Assembly: GCA_944386395.1 (NCBI GenBank)
Contig: CALXAZ010000095.1
Location: 1 to 10,169, forward strand
DNA length: 10,169 nt
Direction of reading: 5' to 3'
Source: an uncultured Clostridia bacterium
Lineage (GTDB): Bacteria > Bacillota > Clostridia > Oscillospirales > JAAYOS01
Under the pieces are notes generated by a model. That model saw nothing but the letters and a program-made list of their open reading frames with translations. It did not search any database and was not told where the DNA came from. Made by a program: the position numbers and the translations under genes. Below are positions 1-5,634 of the stretch, piece by piece. Every line of letters starts with the position of its first letter. Position 1 is the first letter of the stretch.

Positions 1-927
1 GTAAAAATGATATCCGATTCTTTCGGAAAGGGTAGTAAACCGCGTGTATCGGGCGATGAATACACATATATAATGCAGAACATAAAATCCCTGAAAGAAA
101 GATATGAGAAAACCATGTCAACAAACGAGGAGATTCAGCGGGAGCGCGATGTCGCATATATTCTCCAGGGAGGCGTGGATGCGACCAGAATGCTGGTAAT
201 GGACGGTATCGCGGGAAAAAGAAATTTCAATGTGGTCCTTGTACGTGTGGATGATCCTGGGATATATTCCGGGGACGGGTTCGCAAACGGTCCGGTCCAG
301 ATAATAGTGAAAAATATTTTTGGCGAGATACTGTACGGCGAAGACCGGCAGTATATTGCGGAGATAGGAAAAAATACCTGTTTTCTGCTGGGAAGTGACA
401 GAGGGATATCGGGAGAAGCCCTGAGTGAGAAACTGAACTTTGCAGTGCACACGATATATGAAAATTTCGGTATTATCTGTACGGTAGTTGTTGGAATGGA
501 TACGGACAGTGTACAGAACATCCCGGAGGCATACTACGCCGCCCTTGACATAATGGATTATACTGAATCGGACGGCGCACCCGGAAGTGTGACCGATGTT
601 TTGGAACGTAGCATACCCTCGGGAGAGGACATTTCCGGAAGCGAGTTCATGACATTGCAGAAAAAAAATATTCAATGCCCTTATGGTGGAGGATTACGAG
701 AACGCAGAGCAGCTGATAGCACAGTTCATAACCGATATCGACGCAGAAAAGAGCGTGGTGCTGCGAAACAGGATACTCATAATATCAGACTTTGCTTCAA
801 AGGTGATAGATGCAGCCGCGGAGAAGAACATGGTAGTGCTTCCGCAGGAGCTGGCAGATCCGGCAGGACGGCTCCTGCCGATACGAAACAGAGAAAAGTA
901 CCTGGAGGAGTTGCACCTCGTCTTTGA
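1..927 (+). CDS. AraC-family membrane-type regulator, central part (partial at left edge, frameshifted)
   Basis: The frame is open from base 1, so the true start probably lies upstream; an in-frame ATG at 7 has no ribosome site in view. Residues 1-60 contain a charged helical stretch (KSLKERYEKTMSTNEEIQRE) followed by DVAYILQGG, which resembles the linker after the last membrane segment in large AraC regulators of the YesN/YtdP kind. The middle (about residues 75-200) looks like the alpha/beta region found before the DNA-binding domain in such proteins. From the A8 run at 661-668 onward the frame reads Arg-rich nonsense up to the stop at 927, while the sensible protein continues in the next frame (KKIFNALMVEDYENAEQ, then an AraC domain). 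So only about 1-668 is real coding sequence here. Regulator type is inferred from the downstream half and architecture; the ligand is unknown. Confidence 0.6.
   Translation, partial: VKMISDSFGKGSKPRVSGDEYTYIMQNIKSLKERYEKTMSTNEEIQRERDVAYILQGGVDATRMLVMDGIAGKRNFNVVLVRVDDPGIYSGDGFANGPVQIIVKNIFGEILYGEDRQYIAEIGKNTCFLLGSDRGISGEALSEKLNFAVHTIYENFGIICTVVVGMDTDSVQNIPEAYYAALDIMDYTESDGAPGSVTDVLERSIPSGEDISGSEFMTLQKKNIQCPYGGGLRERRAADSTVHNRYRRRKERGAAKQDTHNIRLCFKGDRCSRGEEHGSASAGAGRSGRTAPADTKQRKVPGGVAPRL
661..668 (+). other. A8 homopolymer at the frameshift point of the regulator gene
   Basis: Eight consecutive A bases follow CAG at 658-660. Read with eight A bases the frame gives QKKNIQCPYGGG and loses similarity; with seven it gives QKKIFNALMVEDYENAEQ and continues into the AraC domain. 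It may be a true mutation, a slippage site, or a sequencing error. Confidence 0.75.
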
Positions 928-1300
928 ACAGCTGCAAAACAGCAGTGTATCTTTCAAACGGCAGGAAAAAGAGAAAATAGAAAAATATGTAATTGATTAT
1001 ATATATGCAAATGTATTCGACCCCAATCTGAACATCTCCTCCGTTCTGGACGCGACCGGGATTTCACAGCATGATCTGGCACAGATAATATCCAGACACA
1101 GCAAACTTACACCGCTGAATTTTATCCAGCAGCTGCGGATGGACAGAGCGAAAACACTGCTTGAAACCACCAATGATACCATAACCGTTATCGCGGAAAA
1201 CTCTGGGTTTTCAAACGATCTTGCAATGATTCGCGCATTCAGGAAGTTTGAAAATTTTACACCGTCACAGTATAGAAAAATGATAGCTTCAAAAAAATGA
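683..1300 (+). CDS. AraC-family regulator, C-terminal part with helix-turn-helix DNA-binding domain
   Basis: This is the continuation of the preceding regulator in the +1 frame; the first in-frame ATG is at 683, but no ribosome site precedes it and coding similarity runs back to the A8 tract, so it is probably not an independent gene. The last 100 or so residues form a typical AraC double helix-turn-helix: a first recognition region (ISSVLDATGISQHDLAQIIS), the linker with LRMDRAKTLLETTNDTI, and the second unit IAENSGFSNDLAMIRAFRKF ending in FTPSQYRKM, matching the family signature (R-x-x-x-A-x-x-L-L, I-A-x-x-x-G-F, tPsxyR). It likely binds DNA to control the adjacent solute-binding lipoprotein gene; in B. 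subtilis, membrane AraC regulators such as YtdP sit next to LplA-like binding proteins. With 7 instead of 8 A bases the two halves join as one protein. Confidence 0.8.
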   Translation: MVEDYENAEQLIAQFITDIDAEKSVVLRNRILIISDFASKVIDAAAEKNMVVLPQELADPAGRLLPIRNREKYLEELHLVFEQLQNSSVSFKRQEKEKIEKYVIDYIYANVFDPNLNISSVLDATGISQHDLAQIISRHSKLTPLNFIQQLRMDRAKTLLETTNDTITVIAENSGFSNDLAMIRAFRKFENFTPSQYRKMIASKK

Positions 1301-1365
1301 TACCTCCTGAATGCTGTCAGAAAAAACAGATGTTAAAAAAGTGATAAAGGAGATTAAAGTGCGTC

Positions 1366-1394
1366 TTGTTTTTCAAATGCCATCCAAATATAAT
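1366..1394 (+). promoter_or_regulatory. Sigma-A-type promoter for the solute-binding protein gene
   Basis: TTGTTT (1366-1371) and a perfect TATAAT (1389-1394) are separated by 17 bases. Transcription would start near 1401, giving a leader of about 100 bases before the lipoprotein start at 1498. The rest of the 1301-1497 gap shows no terminator after the regulator and no other convincing element. Confidence 0.7.
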
Positions 1395-1497
1395 TGGGAC
1401 ACGGACCTGGATACAGCATAGTACTTAAAGCCGCACCTGTTTCGGCAAAGTATGCGCACAAATTTTTATGTTTTTATGTTTATGAAAGGAGAATACA

Positions 1498-3219
1498 ATG
1501 GTAAAGCATGTTACAGCAAGAGCCGCTGCATTGGTGCTTGTCCTGGTGCTTATAATGTCCCTGTTCGGCTGTGGCGGGAACGACACCACAACAGCGGGTA
1601 CCACACCAGACGGCGGAAACGACACCACAACAGCGGACACAGAAGCAGCAAGCACACTGAAGAGAAATGAAAAGGGCGAGTTTGACATTCCGTTCCCGCT
1701 TGTCGATGACAACGTGACGATCTCCATTTGGGGTCACACGCCTTTTACCGGAACCTCCCTTGAGTCGCAGAACGACGCAATCGCTTTCCAGAAGTACGAA
1801 GAAATGACAAATGTCCACATTGAATGGACACATCCGATTGAGATGCAGCAGAATGAGCTCTTCAACCTGATGATGGTTTCTCAGGAGTACACCGACGTTA
1901 TTGCGGGTAATCTTGGCAACTACATAGGCGGTCTGGACAAGTACGTCGACGACGATGTTATAGTTGACCTCCTGCCGTATGCAGAGTATATGCCCAACTA
2001 TCTGGCAGCGCGCGCAAGGGATGAAGAAACCCTCCGTGAGACAGTAACAGATAAGGGCAGACTGGCGTCTTTCTTCGCAATTATGTATACAAAGCAGCCC
2101 GCATTCCAGGGTTACGGCATACGCAAAGACTGGGCGGACGAGCTCGGAATTAACCTTGACTCCCTTGTGACATTTGATGACTGGCACAATATGCTCACCA
2201 CCTTTAAAAATGCAGGGTACGGCACACTCTCCGCAGGCGGATTCTATCAGACTGCTGACGGGTCGAACACATTGCTGCAGTCCGGATTCAATACTATTTC
2301 CGATTTCCAGGTCCACGATGGAAAAGTTGAATACGGTCCGGCAACAGAACAGTGGAAAAAGTATCTCGAGATGATCACCAATTGGTATAAGGAAGGTCTG
2401 TTAGACAAGGACTTCTATGCCCGCGGACGGACAGATGTAGAGCCGATGGTTCTCAACAACAAATTTGCCGTTCACAGCCTGAACTACATTCAGTTTGATT
2501 ATCTCAACGAGAATACAGAAGCTGACAATCCTAACTGGACTCCTGTAAAGACCCCGTTGGAGACAGCGGACACAGTAAGATTTAATTTGCCGTTCTCTCT
2601 GTACAAGTATGCAGGACAGGCAAGATTGCAGGTATCCACAGCATGCAGCGAAGAGAATTTGAAGGTCTTCCTAAAATGGGCTGACTACATGTATACATAC
2701 GATGGCATGCTCCTTTCAAACTATGGCATAGAGGGCGAATCCTATGACCTCAATGACGAGGGTGAGCCGGTATTTAAGGACTTCATGATCCACGATCCGG
2801 AGGGACGCTCCAGGAACATCATGCAGTGTCTGTATACAATGAGCGCTGTCATGCCGCATGTTGGTTTCTACGACTGGGAGCGCGAGCTTGCGTCCCCGGA
2901 TATCACCCAGATCACATATGACGCAATGGATATCTGGATGGAAAACTCTGATCCTCAGGACCAGCTTACGTCCGTAACCGTGTCGCAGGAACACTCGGCA
3001 GATTATACATCCATATATAACGAAATAAAGACATATGTCTCCGAGTGGATGGTAAAGGTCGTAACAGGACTGGAATCTATAGATTCCTATGACACAATGC
3101 TTGCTGAAATAAATCGCATGGGTCTTGAAAAGATCACTCAGTGGAGGCAGGATGCAGTAGATACATATCTCAGTGGGGATATAACGATAGGTACACTTGA
3201 ATCACTTGGTGTAAAATAA
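1498..3219 (+). CDS. Extracellular solute-binding lipoprotein (LplA/YtcQ-like, carbohydrate ABC-type)
   Basis: A 573-residue exported binding protein. The start is set by AAAGGAG at 1485-1491, six bases before ATG. Residues 1-24 are a signal peptide with a long hydrophobic core and a lipobox ending in LFGC, so Cys25 is the lipidation site. Residues 26-50 form a Thr/Gly/Asp-rich linker with GGNDTTTA twice. The mature part begins with NVTISIWGHTPFTG and has the pattern of family 1 solute-binding proteins: early beta strand, a segment on the target (EWTHPIEMQQNELFNLMMVS), LPYAEYMPNY, then GIRKDWADELGI followed by TFDDWHNMLTTFKN. Size and features resemble B. subtilis LplA/YtcQ-type sugar-binding lipoproteins, which deliver oligosaccharides to LplB/LplC-like permeases. 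No permease genes are nearby, so it may use a permease encoded elsewhere. It has its own promoter and a terminator. The substrate cannot be named; a glycan is inferred from the family and from the deacetylase downstream. Confidence 0.85.
   Translation: MVKHVTARAAALVLVLVLIMSLFGCGGNDTTTAGTTPDGGNDTTTADTEAASTLKRNEKGEFDIPFPLVDDNVTISIWGHTPFTGTSLESQNDAIAFQKYEEMTNVHIEWTHPIEMQQNELFNLMMVSQEYTDVIAGNLGNYIGGLDKYVDDDVIVDLLPYAEYMPNYLAARARDEETLRETVTDKGRLASFFAIMYTKQPAFQGYGIRKDWADELGINLDSLVTFDDWHNMLTTFKNAGYGTLSAGGFYQTADGSNTLLQSGFNTISDFQVHDGKVEYGPATEQWKKYLEMITNWYKEGLLDKDFYARGRTDVEPMVLNNKFAVHSLNYIQFDYLNENTEADNPNWTPVKTPLETADTVRFNLPFSLYKYAGQARLQVSTACSEENLKVFLKWADYMYTYDGMLLSNYGIEGESYDLNDEGEPVFKDFMIHDPEGRSRNIMQCLYTMSAVMPHVGFYDWERELASPDITQITYDAMDIWMENSDPQDQLTSVTVSQEHSADYTSIYNEIKTYVSEWMVKVVTGLESIDSYDTMLAEINRMGLEKITQWRQDAVDTYLSGDITIGTLESLGVK
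1573..1635 (+). repeat. Short direct repeat in the lipoprotein linker
   Basis: Two near-identical 24-base units (1573-1596 and 1612-1635), each coding GGNDTTTA, are separated by 15 bases. They lie in the flexible linker just after the lipidated Cys and probably arose by local duplication that lengthened the tether. Confidence 0.7.
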
Positions 3220-3239
3220 TCTTTGTTGAACCTGTGGGC

Positions 3240-3280
3240 GGCATACGGGAAGATATCTCTCCGTATGCCCTTTCCTGTTT
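3240..3280 (+). terminator. Rho-independent terminator after the solute-binding protein gene
   Basis: GGCATACGG (3240-3248) pairs perfectly with CCGTATGCC (3261-3269), followed by a pyrimidine-rich tail (CTTTCCTGTTT). The 12-base loop contains a small AGATATCT palindrome. The tail is not a clean T run, so read-through into the next gene is possible. Confidence 0.7.
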
Positions 3281-3347
3281 AGGAGAAAGCGGTTTATAGA
3301 TATCAGAGCCTAAACGCTGTATTTTCCGCTGTGGGCAGGATTGCAAT

Positions 3348-3354
3348 AAGGAGG
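3348..3354 (+). promoter_or_regulatory. Ribosome binding site that fixes the start of the ChbG/YdjC gene
   Basis: AAGGAGG lies six bases before ATG 3361. This favours 3361 over an in-frame GTG at 3331, which has no such site and would add ten non-conserved residues overlapping the ribosome site itself. Confidence 0.8.
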
Positions 3355-3360
3355 CAAATT

Positions 3361-4251
3361 ATGAAAGAACTTATAATCAGGGCGGATGACGTGGGATATA
3401 CTCAAGTGCACAACATTGGTACTTTTGAGAGTATTGACAATGGTGTAGTTACAGCTGCCGATATAATGCTGGACACCCCCGGCACCGTTGAAGCCCTTGA
3501 GCAGCTGCGCAAACGTCCCTGGATATCTGTGGGCTGGCATGCGCATTTCTGGGGCAGCCCAGTGCTCGGAGCTGAGAAAGTCCCCTCCATGTACGACGTG
3601 AGTCGCAGCGGTTTCCGCAAGGATCTCAACACCGCTGAAGATGTGGTATTTGAAGAGGCGCTGGCGGAGTGCCGCGCAGAGATGGACCTGTGTGTTAAAA
3701 TCCTCGGTAAGGCGCCTGATATGAGTGGGTTTGACAGTGGTGATTCACCGCTTGGACGTTCTATGACACAGGTAATGGAGGAATACGGCATAGTGCACCA
3801 CTGTATCACTCCGCTCCAGAGTTCAGGATCCTACGCAGTCGCGGGGCGTAAAGTAGATCCGAAGTGGGAGGGAAAAATATATGGCACATCAGCTCGTCCG
3901 TATAGCGCACTTAATACCGATTCCCTAACTGAAATTGAAAAATATGATCCCATCGAATATTATCTTAGTGGCGGAGATCTCGAACTGGTGCCCGACGGTG
4001 CGGCTGCGATGCACGCGTGGCATCCGGGATATGTCGATTACTATGTGTACCGTCTTGGGGACTATGATCCTAAAGCGCGTAACTATATTCAGATACGCAC
4101 TGTTGATGTCCATGCGCTGACATCTGATGCTGTAAAGAACTGGATAAAAGAGAACGGCATAGAGCTTGTAAACTTCAGAGATGCGCTTTATGGTACGAAA
4201 GATTATCAGAACTATTTAAAGTCTATTGGAAGTAATCTTGCGGTTAGATAG
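3361..4251 (+). CDS. ChbG/YdjC-family carbohydrate deacetylase
   Basis: A 296-residue protein without signal peptide, so cytoplasmic. The N-terminus MKELIIRADDVGYT is the hallmark of the YdjC/ChbG fold, with the Asp pair (RADD) used in metal binding and catalysis. Further family features are the strand with ADIMLDTPGT (around residue 37), the His pair in SVGWHAHFWGSP (about 58-69), and the late His-containing block MHAWHPGYVDYY. ChbG of E. coli removes one acetyl group from chitooligosaccharides in the cytoplasm; members elsewhere act on diverse N-acetylated sugars. Length is close to the family's usual 250-300. The gene lies 141 bases after the solute-binding protein gene, behind its terminator but in the same direction, suggesting that the imported sugar may be acetylated. 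The actual substrate is not known. No clear promoter of its own was found in 3281-3347, and no terminator directly follows it. Confidence 0.85.
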   Translation: MKELIIRADDVGYTQVHNIGTFESIDNGVVTAADIMLDTPGTVEALEQLRKRPWISVGWHAHFWGSPVLGAEKVPSMYDVSRSGFRKDLNTAEDVVFEEALAECRAEMDLCVKILGKAPDMSGFDSGDSPLGRSMTQVMEEYGIVHHCITPLQSSGSYAVAGRKVDPKWEGKIYGTSARPYSALNTDSLTEIEKYDPIEYYLSGGDLELVPDGAAAMHAWHPGYVDYYVYRLGDYDPKARNYIQIRTVDVHALTSDAVKNWIKENGIELVNFRDALYGTKDYQNYLKSIGSNLAVR

Positions 4252-4269
4252 GGATGTCGGAAGCGATAG

Positions 4270-4510
4270 GCAAATAAGGAGTTTTCGCGTCTATGCAAAT
4301 TTGAGGCAAGGGAGTATCTGGAAAGAAACAATATAATTACCATTTCGGTTGGAAAAGGCAAATTGCATGATTCAATGCTGACAGACTGTGAACGTATTTT
4401 GCAGAAGCATTCTCGTGCAAACTGGATAGATGGTATCTATGCTATTTGATTCTCTCATTGTATATGGCATATCAAAATCTGACATTGAAATTATTGCAAA
4501 TGAGCTTTGA
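4270..4510 (+). pseudogene. Decayed coding remnant, unrecognised family
   Basis: A start-less open frame from 4270 reads KEFSRLCKFEAREYLERNN and then ITISVGKGKLHDSML, TDCERILQKHSRANW, up to a stop at 4447-4449. Shifting by one base near 4445 continues with plausible protein sequence (FDSLIVYGISKSDIEIIANE) to a stop at 4508-4510. There is no start codon with a ribosome site, and a stop (4267-4269) closes the frame upstream. This looks like the C-terminal end of a lost gene carrying one frameshift. I do not recognise the family. It lies between the deacetylase and the tRNA fragment, as expected for debris of an inserted or deleted element. Chance coding is possible. Confidence 0.4.
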
Positions 4511-4626
4511 CCCACACCGCGACCCATGCGTTGAAATGAGTAATCAGGCTCGACGGAGCATAGAGTGCAAAAGACCGGCTGACTATGGAACAAAATCCTC
4601 AAAAATCTTGTACATACCAGTGCCTT

Positions 4627-4687
4627 GACGGATGTGGCACACCTCGTAATCAGCAGGTCAGGTGTTCGAGTCACCCCACCAGCTCCA
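4627..4687 (+). pseudogene. tRNA-Thr(CGU) 3' fragment / degenerate tRNA gene
   Basis: The part from 4643 to 4687 is plainly tRNA: anticodon loop CTCGTAA (anticodon CGT at 4645-4647), 3' anticodon stem TCAGC, variable loop AGGTC, T arm around TTCGAGT (4665-4671), acceptor strand CACCAGC, discriminator T and encoded CCA. The 5' half is missing or ruined: the bases before the loop (CACAC) do not pair with TCAGC, no D arm is seen, and no GCTGGTG partner for the acceptor exists just upstream; only GATGTGGC at 4631-4638 hints at the original 5' end. The T stem also has one A-C mismatch. It is therefore unlikely to be functional. It may be the scar of an element that used this tRNA gene as integration site, or a decayed duplicate. 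Confidence 0.65.
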
Positions 4688-4726
4688 GTTCGTCGCAAGC
4701 GGAACGTCGCTTGCGACGAACTTTTT
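4688..4726 (+). terminator. Strong rho-independent terminator after the tRNA fragment
   Basis: A perfect 14-bp stem, GTTCGTCGCAAGCG (4688-4701) with CGCTTGCGACGAAC (4708-4721), a six-base loop, and TTTTT at 4722-4726. It starts directly after the tRNA CCA, the usual place of a tRNA terminator. Confidence 0.9.
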
Positions 4727-4836
4727 CTCTATTTTACCCAGCTTACCGACAAATATATTTGTATTTAGAGGTGGATTTATTTTGCATGGAATTGAGTTTC
4801 GTCATTAAAACCTATCGATTTTAACTACCGATTAAA

Positions 4837-4866
4837 GGGCGCCGTTTAAAGCGGCGTCCTTATTTT
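4837..4866 (+). terminator. Rho-independent terminator in the intergenic region
   Basis: GGGCGCCG (4837-4844) pairs with CGGCGTCC (4852-4859), eight pairs including one G-U, followed by TTATTTT. No gene directly upstream explains it; it may be a second terminator of the lost transcription unit at 4270-4687. The intervening 4727-4836 holds nothing recognisable. Confidence 0.65.
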
Positions 4867-4925
4867 CGAGTAGAAATGTTTGTTTTTTTGAGGAAGAAAA
4901 AAGTTTTGAGGAGATGGATTAAATT

Positions 4926-4984
4926 ACAAATAGTATATTCATTAAGAATTTGCTGGTAAAATAAAAAATATACACACTATTTGT
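4926..4984. repeat. Inverted repeat ACAAATAGT / ACTATTTGT
   Basis: ACAAATAGT (4926-4934) and its exact reverse complement ACTATTTGT (4976-4984) flank 41 AT-rich bases. The arms extend imperfectly inwards, GTATATT on the left and AATATAC on the right. A third copy of ACAAATAGT lies at 5139-5147 within the small palindrome ACTACAAATAGT. A binding site for an unknown protein is possible. Confidence 0.5.
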
Positions 4985-5146
4985 CGAACGGCGAATAAAA
5001 GGGAAAATTTTGTAGAGAGAAATAAGTTACAAAAAAGAAACAAACAGAAAATATTGGTTACAAACAAATGAAAAAAATGCTGTCATTTTATTGAGAAAAA
5101 AATAAAGTGATTGACATAATTTGCTGAGTAATAAAACTACAAATAG

Positions 5147-5176
5147 TTTTGCACATTATCCACAGGGTTGTGCACA
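5147..5176 (+). promoter_or_regulatory. Cluster of three DnaA-box-like 9-mers
   Basis: TTATCCACA (5156-5164) is the perfect consensus DnaA box. TTTTGCACA (5147-5155) abuts it and TTGTGCACA (5168-5176) follows three bases later in the same orientation; each differs from TTATNCACA by one base. They lie inside very AT-rich DNA. No dnaA, dnaN or replication initiator gene is in the window, so an origin role is only a possibility. Confidence 0.45.
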
Positions 5177-5319
5177 GAGAAAACTTAGTAAATTAGGGAG
5201 CGACAAGAAAAGTGTTACACGAAAATTTTACATAAATTAGCAAATTACATTTTTTGAAAAGTTAAAGGTTGACATAAAACATAAAAATATACCTTTGAAA
5301 GTCGAAAAATAGAGGTGAG

Positions 5320-5348
5320 TTGTTAAAATATTCTTTTGGTTGTATAAT
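5320..5348 (+). promoter_or_regulatory. Sigma-A-type promoter of the cobalamin-riboswitch operon
   Basis: TTGTTA (5320-5325), 17-base spacer, perfect TATAAT (5343-5348). The predicted transcription start near 5355 lies about 25 bases before the riboswitch P1 stem, which fits its role as the promoter of the regulated unit. Confidence 0.75.
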
Positions 5349-5378
5349 AAAGCGGACAGGGAACAGGGCATTATCAGC

Positions 5379-5542
5379 AGGGGTATGGTGTCGCATGACG
5401 GGCAGATTTGTCTGTCACAAGGAACGGGGTGAAAAGCCCAGGCGGTCCCGCCGCTGTAAACCGGAGAAGTCAACCGAATGCCACTGGAAACGGGAAGGCT
5501 ACGGCTTTGAAGAAGGTGAGCCAGAATACTTGCTATACCTCT
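5379..5542 (+). ncRNA. Cobalamin (vitamin B12) riboswitch aptamer
   Basis: Conserved blocks appear in the right order: the GGGGTGAAAAGCCC hairpin (from 5426), GGTCCCGCCGCTGTAA (5444-5459), GCCACTGG (5480-5487) with GGGAAGGC (5492-5499), and the B12 box GCCAGAATACTTGC (5520-5533). The ends close as a ten-pair P1 stem, AGGGGTATGG (5379-5388) with CTATACCTCT (5533-5542), including two G-U pairs. These match the class that senses adenosyl- or methylcobalamin and normally switches off B12 synthesis or uptake genes when the vitamin is plentiful. A promoter lies just upstream and a terminator hairpin just downstream, so control is likely at transcription elongation. The regulated genes are the two exported proteins that follow. 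Confidence 0.95.
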
Positions 5543-5544
5543 TA

Positions 5545-5580
5545 AAAAATACGCTTTGCGAGAGACAAAGGAGTATTTTT
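5545..5580 (+). terminator. Terminator hairpin of the riboswitch expression platform
   Basis: AAAAATAC (5545-5552) and CTTTG (5554-5558) pair with CAAAG (5566-5570) and GTATTTTT (5573-5580), with a small internal bulge and a seven-base loop; T5576-5580 is the T run. A competing pairing of 5523-5531 (within the B12 box) with 5571-5579 would break both aptamer and terminator and could be the antiterminator; this pairing is inferred by eye. Confidence 0.7.
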
Positions 5581-5621
5581 CGTTTGCGCGGCTGATAAGC
5601 AGTTACCTGTAAAAATTTTAT

Positions 5622-5628
5622 GGGAGGG
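5622..5628 (+). promoter_or_regulatory. Ribosome binding site that selects a TTG start
   Basis: GGGAGGG lies six bases before TTG 5635. The in-frame ATG at 5620 overlaps this site and has no ribosome site of its own, so TTG is the better start and yields a clean signal peptide beginning MKKIFSMLLC. Confidence 0.75.
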
Positions 5629-5634
5629 ATATTT

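Larger units (their letters stand above)
4867..5319. other. AT-rich intergenic region with repeats and DnaA-box-like sites
   Basis: About 450 bases are strikingly rich in A and T and carry no plausible coding frame. They contain a 9-bp inverted repeat with a third copy of the motif, GTTACAAA twice, TTGACATAA twice (5111-5119 and 5269-5277, neither with a well-spaced -10 box), and the DnaA-box cluster at 5147-5176. A transcription-control or replication role is possible, but none is demonstrated by the sequence. Confidence 0.5.

Noticed and set aside
1359..1421. Possible 20-residue peptide (GTG start) with AAAGGAG six bases upstream
   Set aside because: It overlaps the promoter of the solute-binding protein gene (1366-1394), so it could only be made from read-through transcripts; no family or regulatory pattern was seen. 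The ribosome-like site is good, so it stays a weak possibility.
1480..2316. Long minus-strand open frame (278 residues) opposite the lipoprotein gene
   Set aside because: Shadow of the strongly supported plus-strand gene; Cys- and Val-rich composition with no recognisable domain or ribosome site.
4372..4698. Minus-strand open frame starting MRRTGAGGVTRTPDLLIT
   Set aside because: It is the reverse complement of the tRNA 3' half and its terminator; such frames are well-known false proteins antisense to tRNA genes.
5111..5119. TTGACATAA as a -35 box (also at 5269-5277)
   Set aside because: Neither copy has a convincing -10 box at 16-18 bases; the promoter at 5320-5348 explains the downstream operon better.
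4867..5319. CRISPR array or tandem repeat array in the AT-rich gap
   Set aside because: Short motifs recur, but there is no regular spacing and no repeat of 20 bases or more.
5320..5595. Open frame of 91 residues across the promoter and riboswitch
   Set aside because: It coincides with structured riboswitch RNA, and the translation has no protein-like features.
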